This document shows positions 61,496 through 64,000 of a stretch of 64,000 nucleotides of DNA, piece after piece (within the stretch, counting starts at the first letter, position 1; each line of letters begins with the position of its first letter). The notes beneath the pieces are model-generated. The model was not told the origin of the DNA. It ran no database searches and worked only from the letters and a program-made list of their open reading frames with translations. This DNA comes from Thermoflexus hugenholtzii (GTDB lineage Bacteria > Chloroflexota > Anaerolineae > Thermoflexales > Thermoflexaceae): positions 2,728,001-2,792,000 of the forward strand of contig NZ_CP076326.1 in NCBI RefSeq assembly GCF_018771565.1, read 5' to 3'. The position numbers and the translations under genes are program-made.

Positions 61496-62918
61496 GAGGC
61501 GGGGAAGGGGGCGCCATCCGCATCCGACGGAGCCCGCGCAACAGCAGCAGCCCCTCCAGCCCGATCGCCAGGCTGTTGGCGAGGGCGGGTCCGGAAGGAC
61601 CCAGGGCATGGGCGAAAAGAGGGGCCATCCCGAGATAGGCCGCCGTCCCGATGGCAGCCGCCGCGAGAGGCCGGAGGAAATCATGTCGGGCGTAGAAGGC
61701 CCGGGCGGCCAGCTCGGCGATGGTGTAGGTCAGCAGCCCGGGAGCGAACATCCGCAGCGCCGCCCCCACGGCTTCCACCGACGCCTCGCCGAAGGCGCCC
61801 CGGGCCAGCATCGTCCGCACCAGGGTCTCTCCGCCGAACCAGAGCGCCCCGCCGGCCAGGAGGCTGAGCCCCCCTGCGACCCGCAGGGTCCGGACCAGAT
61901 CCTGCCGCAGGGCCTCCGGGTCGCCCCGGGCGGCGTGAGCGGAAAGGGTCGGGAGGAGCACCGTGGCCAGGCTGGTGCTGATGAGGGTCTGGGGGACCTG
62001 CATCAGGCGCCAGGCGTAGGCGAGGGCGGCCACCGCCCCGGGTGCCATGCCGCCCACCAGCCGATAGCCCCAGGCGATCTGAAAATACGCCAGGGCGACG
62101 ATCAGGCCCCGCAGCAGGAGCAGGCGTCCCGCCTGCCGCAGGCCCGGATGCCGAAGGTCCACCGCCCAGGCCCAGGGCCAGCGGCGCAGCCCCGGCAGCA
62201 GGCTGAGGTTATGAAGAAAGGCCCCCAGGATCACCCCCCAGGCCAGCCCGACGATGCCCAGGGGGGCGGCCAGGGCCAGCGCCCCCAGGATCGGCCCGGC
62301 GTCCGCCAGCACCGAGCCCAGGGCCGGCCATGCGAAGCGGCGGGCGGTGTGGAGCACCGCCGTCAGCACCCCGCTGAGCCCGAAGAGCACCGTCCCGATC
62401 CAGAGGATCCGCAGCAAACGAATGGCCACCTCCTGTCCCTCAGGGGGAAGGCCGGGTCCGAAGACCCGGCAGACCCAGAAGGGCGCGCTCCCGGCGATGA
62501 GCAGGCCGGCCAGGGTCAGACCGATCAGGGTGAGAAGGGCCGCCGTGGTGGCCAGGCGGGCGGCTTCATGGGGATCGCGCAGGGAGAGCGCGGTGAGCAC
62601 CGGCACCAGAACCACCGCCAGGGTTCCCCCGGTGAACAGGAAGAGGAAGTCCGGCATCACCATGGCGACGTCGAAAGCGCTCTTCTCCAGCCCGGTCCCG
62701 AAGCGGGCGGCGACCACGATTTGAGCCAGGAAGCCAGTGAGCTTCCCCGCCAGCCCCAGGCCGGCCACCACGGCCGCCGGCTGCAGGATCTGACGAAGAA
62801 ACCGGAGGGTGCCGGCATCCAGGAAAGGCGCGATGCGCCACAGGCCTTCCGCCCACTCCCCGAAGCCTTCCCGAGAGGTCGGATCGCACCGCCGTTCCGG
62901 CCTTCCTCCCGATCCCAT
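61464..62918 (-). CDS. MurJ/MviN-family flippase, second copy
   Basis: A 484-aa polytopic protein of the MurJ family, with FLAQIVVAARFGTG, then MPDFLFLFTGGTLAVVLVPV matching the N-terminal signature of MurJ, and 12-14 hydrophobic helices. It is clearly diverged from the MurJ at 46193. It may flip a different lipid-linked oligosaccharide (a cell-surface polymer or teichoic-like glycan), or be a spare MurJ. The start has GAGGTGGGGG upstream. Confidence 0.88.
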   Translation of the reverse strand: MGSGGRPERRCDPTSREGFGEWAEGLWRIAPFLDAGTLRFLRQILQPAAVVAGLGLAGKLTGFLAQIVVAARFGTGLEKSAFDVAMVMPDFLFLFTGGTLAVVLVPVLTALSLRDPHEAARLATTAALLTLIGLTLAGLLIAGSAPFWVCRVFGPGLPPEGQEVAIRLLRILWIGTVLFGLSGVLTAVLHTARRFAWPALGSVLADAGPILGALALAAPLGIVGLAWGVILGAFLHNLSLLPGLRRWPWAWAVDLRHPGLRQAGRLLLLRGLIVALAYFQIAWGYRLVGGMAPGAVAALAYAWRLMQVPQTLISTSLATVLLPTLSAHAARGDPEALRQDLVRTLRVAGGLSLLAGGALWFGGETLVRTMLARGAFGEASVEAVGAALRMFAPGLLTYTIAELAARAFYARHDFLRPLAAAAIGTAAYLGMAPLFAHALGPSGPALANSLAIGLEGLLLLRGLRRMRMAPPSPPLTRQIPPEIR

Positions 62919-62966
62919 CCCCCACCTCCCGGCACGATCCCGCGGGATCGATCCCCCCGCCGCGCC

Positions 62967-63890
62967 TCACTTCCACGGCTCGGCGTAAAAGTCCAGATAC
63001 GCCTCCAGCGCCCCGGCCCACAGGGCATCGTCGTGGCCCCCCGGATGGATCTCGAAGCGCACAGAGGCCCCGCGCCCCTGCAGGATCTCCGCCAGCTGCC
63101 GGGCCCCCTCCAGCGCCCAGTCCGCATCCCCGGCGTCCAGGTAGATCCGGAGTCCCAGCAGGTCGGCTTCCTGGGCGAGAATGAGAGGATCATACGCCGG
63201 CGGGGCAGCGTTCACGCTCAGAGCGGGGCTGTGTCCCCCGACGCTGGCGAAGGCCTCGGGATGGCGCAGGGCGATCTCCAGGGCCCACACCCCGCCCCGC
63301 GAGATCCCCCCGATGGCCCGGGCCCACCGCGCCGGCATCGCCGGGTAACGCGCCTCGACCTCCGGGATCAGCGCCTCCATCACCACGGCCTCCACCGAGC
63401 CGGGCCCGCCGCTGGTCCCCAGGTATAGATCGTCCGGGAAGCCCGGCAGCACGATGAGGAAGGGCGGCCAGCGGCGGACGCCGATCCCTGCCGCCATCGC
63501 CTCATCGATGCCCAGCTGGTCCCAGTGCCGGTGATCATAGGGATACCCATGCAGGAGATACAGGGTCGGATACCGGTGCCCGGGATCCAGGCAGGGAGGC
63601 AGGTAAACCTGATAAGGGATCTCCAGCCCCAGGGTGGGGATCGGAAGAGAGGCGCGCTCCCAGCGGCCGGGCGTGCAGGTCGGCGTGGGCGCAGGCGTTG
63701 AGGTGGGCGTTGCCGTGGGTGTGGAGGTTGGAGTCGGCGACGGCGTCGCCGTGGGCACGGGCGTGGGTGTGGGAGGCGGCCAGGTGGGAAGCGCCATCCG
63801 CGCCCGAGGCCCTCCGAGAAGCGCCAGGTTCAACAGGAGCAGCAATCCAACGAGCGCCAGCCAGGGATCTTTCCGCATCTCCTCTTTCAT
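62967..63890 (-). CDS. Secreted or membrane-anchored esterase (EstD/Ig85-like alpha/beta hydrolase)
   Basis: A 307-aa protein: an N-terminal hydrophobic anchor (LALVGLLLLLNLALLGG), a PT-rich stalk (about 35-72), then an alpha/beta hydrolase of the putative-esterase family. The nucleophile elbow is GGISRGGVWAL, the His is in HPGGHDDALW, and LYLLHGYPYDHRHW is the oxyanion region. The family includes S-formylglutathione hydrolase, enterochelin esterase and mycolyl transferases. The substrate is unknown. The start is uncertain between two nearby ATGs (63890 and 63878). Confidence 0.85.
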   Translation of the reverse strand: MKEEMRKDPWLALVGLLLLLNLALLGGPRARMALPTWPPPTPTPVPTATPSPTPTSTPTATPTSTPAPTPTCTPGRWERASLPIPTLGLEIPYQVYLPPCLDPGHRYPTLYLLHGYPYDHRHWDQLGIDEAMAAGIGVRRWPPFLIVLPGFPDDLYLGTSGGPGSVEAVVMEALIPEVEARYPAMPARWARAIGGISRGGVWALEIALRHPEAFASVGGHSPALSVNAAPPAYDPLILAQEADLLGLRIYLDAGDADWALEGARQLAEILQGRGASVRFEIHPGGHDDALWAGALEAYLDFYAEPWK

Positions 63891-63933
63891 CCGGGGCCGG
63901 GATCTTTTTTCCGGGGTTCGCGTGGCTCGCTCT

Positions 63934-64000
63934 TCAACGGACCACGGCGCCGGGGAGCCCGGCGCGCGCGTCCTCGATGCGGATCCGCCAGCGAAGATCC
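63934..64000 (-). CDS. 3' end of a gene cut by the window edge
   Basis: The minus strand reads 21 codons ending DLRWRIRIEDARAGLPGAVVR and a TGA at 63934-63936. Codon usage matches the neighbours. Only the C-terminus is visible, so no function can be given. Confidence 0.35.
   Translation of the reverse strand, partial: DLRWRIRIEDARAGLPGAVVR

Overview
The window is chromosomal DNA of a GC-rich, probably thermophilic, single-membrane bacterium. A Chloroflexota of the Thermoflexus type fits best, but this is my inference from gene content and was not searched. Coding is dense on both strands. The Tad pilus genes come without an outer-membrane secretin. Secreted proteins use PT-rich stalks. There are an IS607-type transposon and one 16S rRNA gene with standard anti-Shine-Dalgarno and universal primer sites. 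Layout, left to right. 0.1-3.1 kb: a tryptophan unit (trpS then trpB2, minus strand) under a T-box riboswitch with a UGG specifier and a strong promoter. 3.3-5.6 kb: an unusual rRNA unit with two promoters, 16S, 5S and initiator tRNA but no 23S between 16S and 5S. 5.7-7.5 kb: the main sigma factor and a divergent sigma-like gene. 7.7-26.2 kb: a large plus-strand locus, the most interesting part of the window. Two WXG100-like small proteins, a WXG-like protein fused to a papain-like/C39-like domain and a lipoprotein are followed by a Tad/Flp pilus set (TadA, TadB, TadC, Flp, three TadE-like pseudopilins, prepilin peptidase, CpaB-like, TadZ/CpaE-like). Embedded in it is a full EssC-type FtsK/SpoIIIE ATPase, the hallmark motor of type VII secretion, plus several unrecognised membrane or surface proteins. 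This looks like a hybrid Tad pilus/type VII-like export apparatus.

26.2-32.1 kb (minus strand): CorA, threonine aldolase, a KTSC protein and an ino1-patA-pimA-like set that suggests inositol-phospholipid mannoside synthesis. 32.2-37.1 kb (plus strand): an EVE-domain protein, a NurA/HAS-barrel/HerA DNA end-processing operon and a lipoprotein. 37.1-42.0 kb (minus strand): a LacI-controlled sugar ABC transporter (lacI, binding protein, two permeases) with a consensus promoter and a 14-bp palindromic operator. 42.2-44.6 kb: a small unknown gene, then an IS607-type element (serine recombinase and TnpB).

44.6-48.9 kb: a lipoprotein, a membrane protein, D-aminoacyl-tRNA deacylase, MurJ and an enolase-superfamily enzyme. 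48.9-54.2 kb (minus strand): propionyl-CoA carboxylase (beta subunit, biotin carboxylase, biotin carrier) and the methylmalonyl-CoA mutase large subunit, the propionyl-CoA to succinyl-CoA route. 54.3-57.4 kb: uvrC and hemW overlapping by 4 nt. 57.5-64 kb: an ECF sigma/zinc anti-sigma pair, a GAF-domain histidine kinase, a second MurJ-family flippase, a secreted esterase and the 3' end of a further gene.
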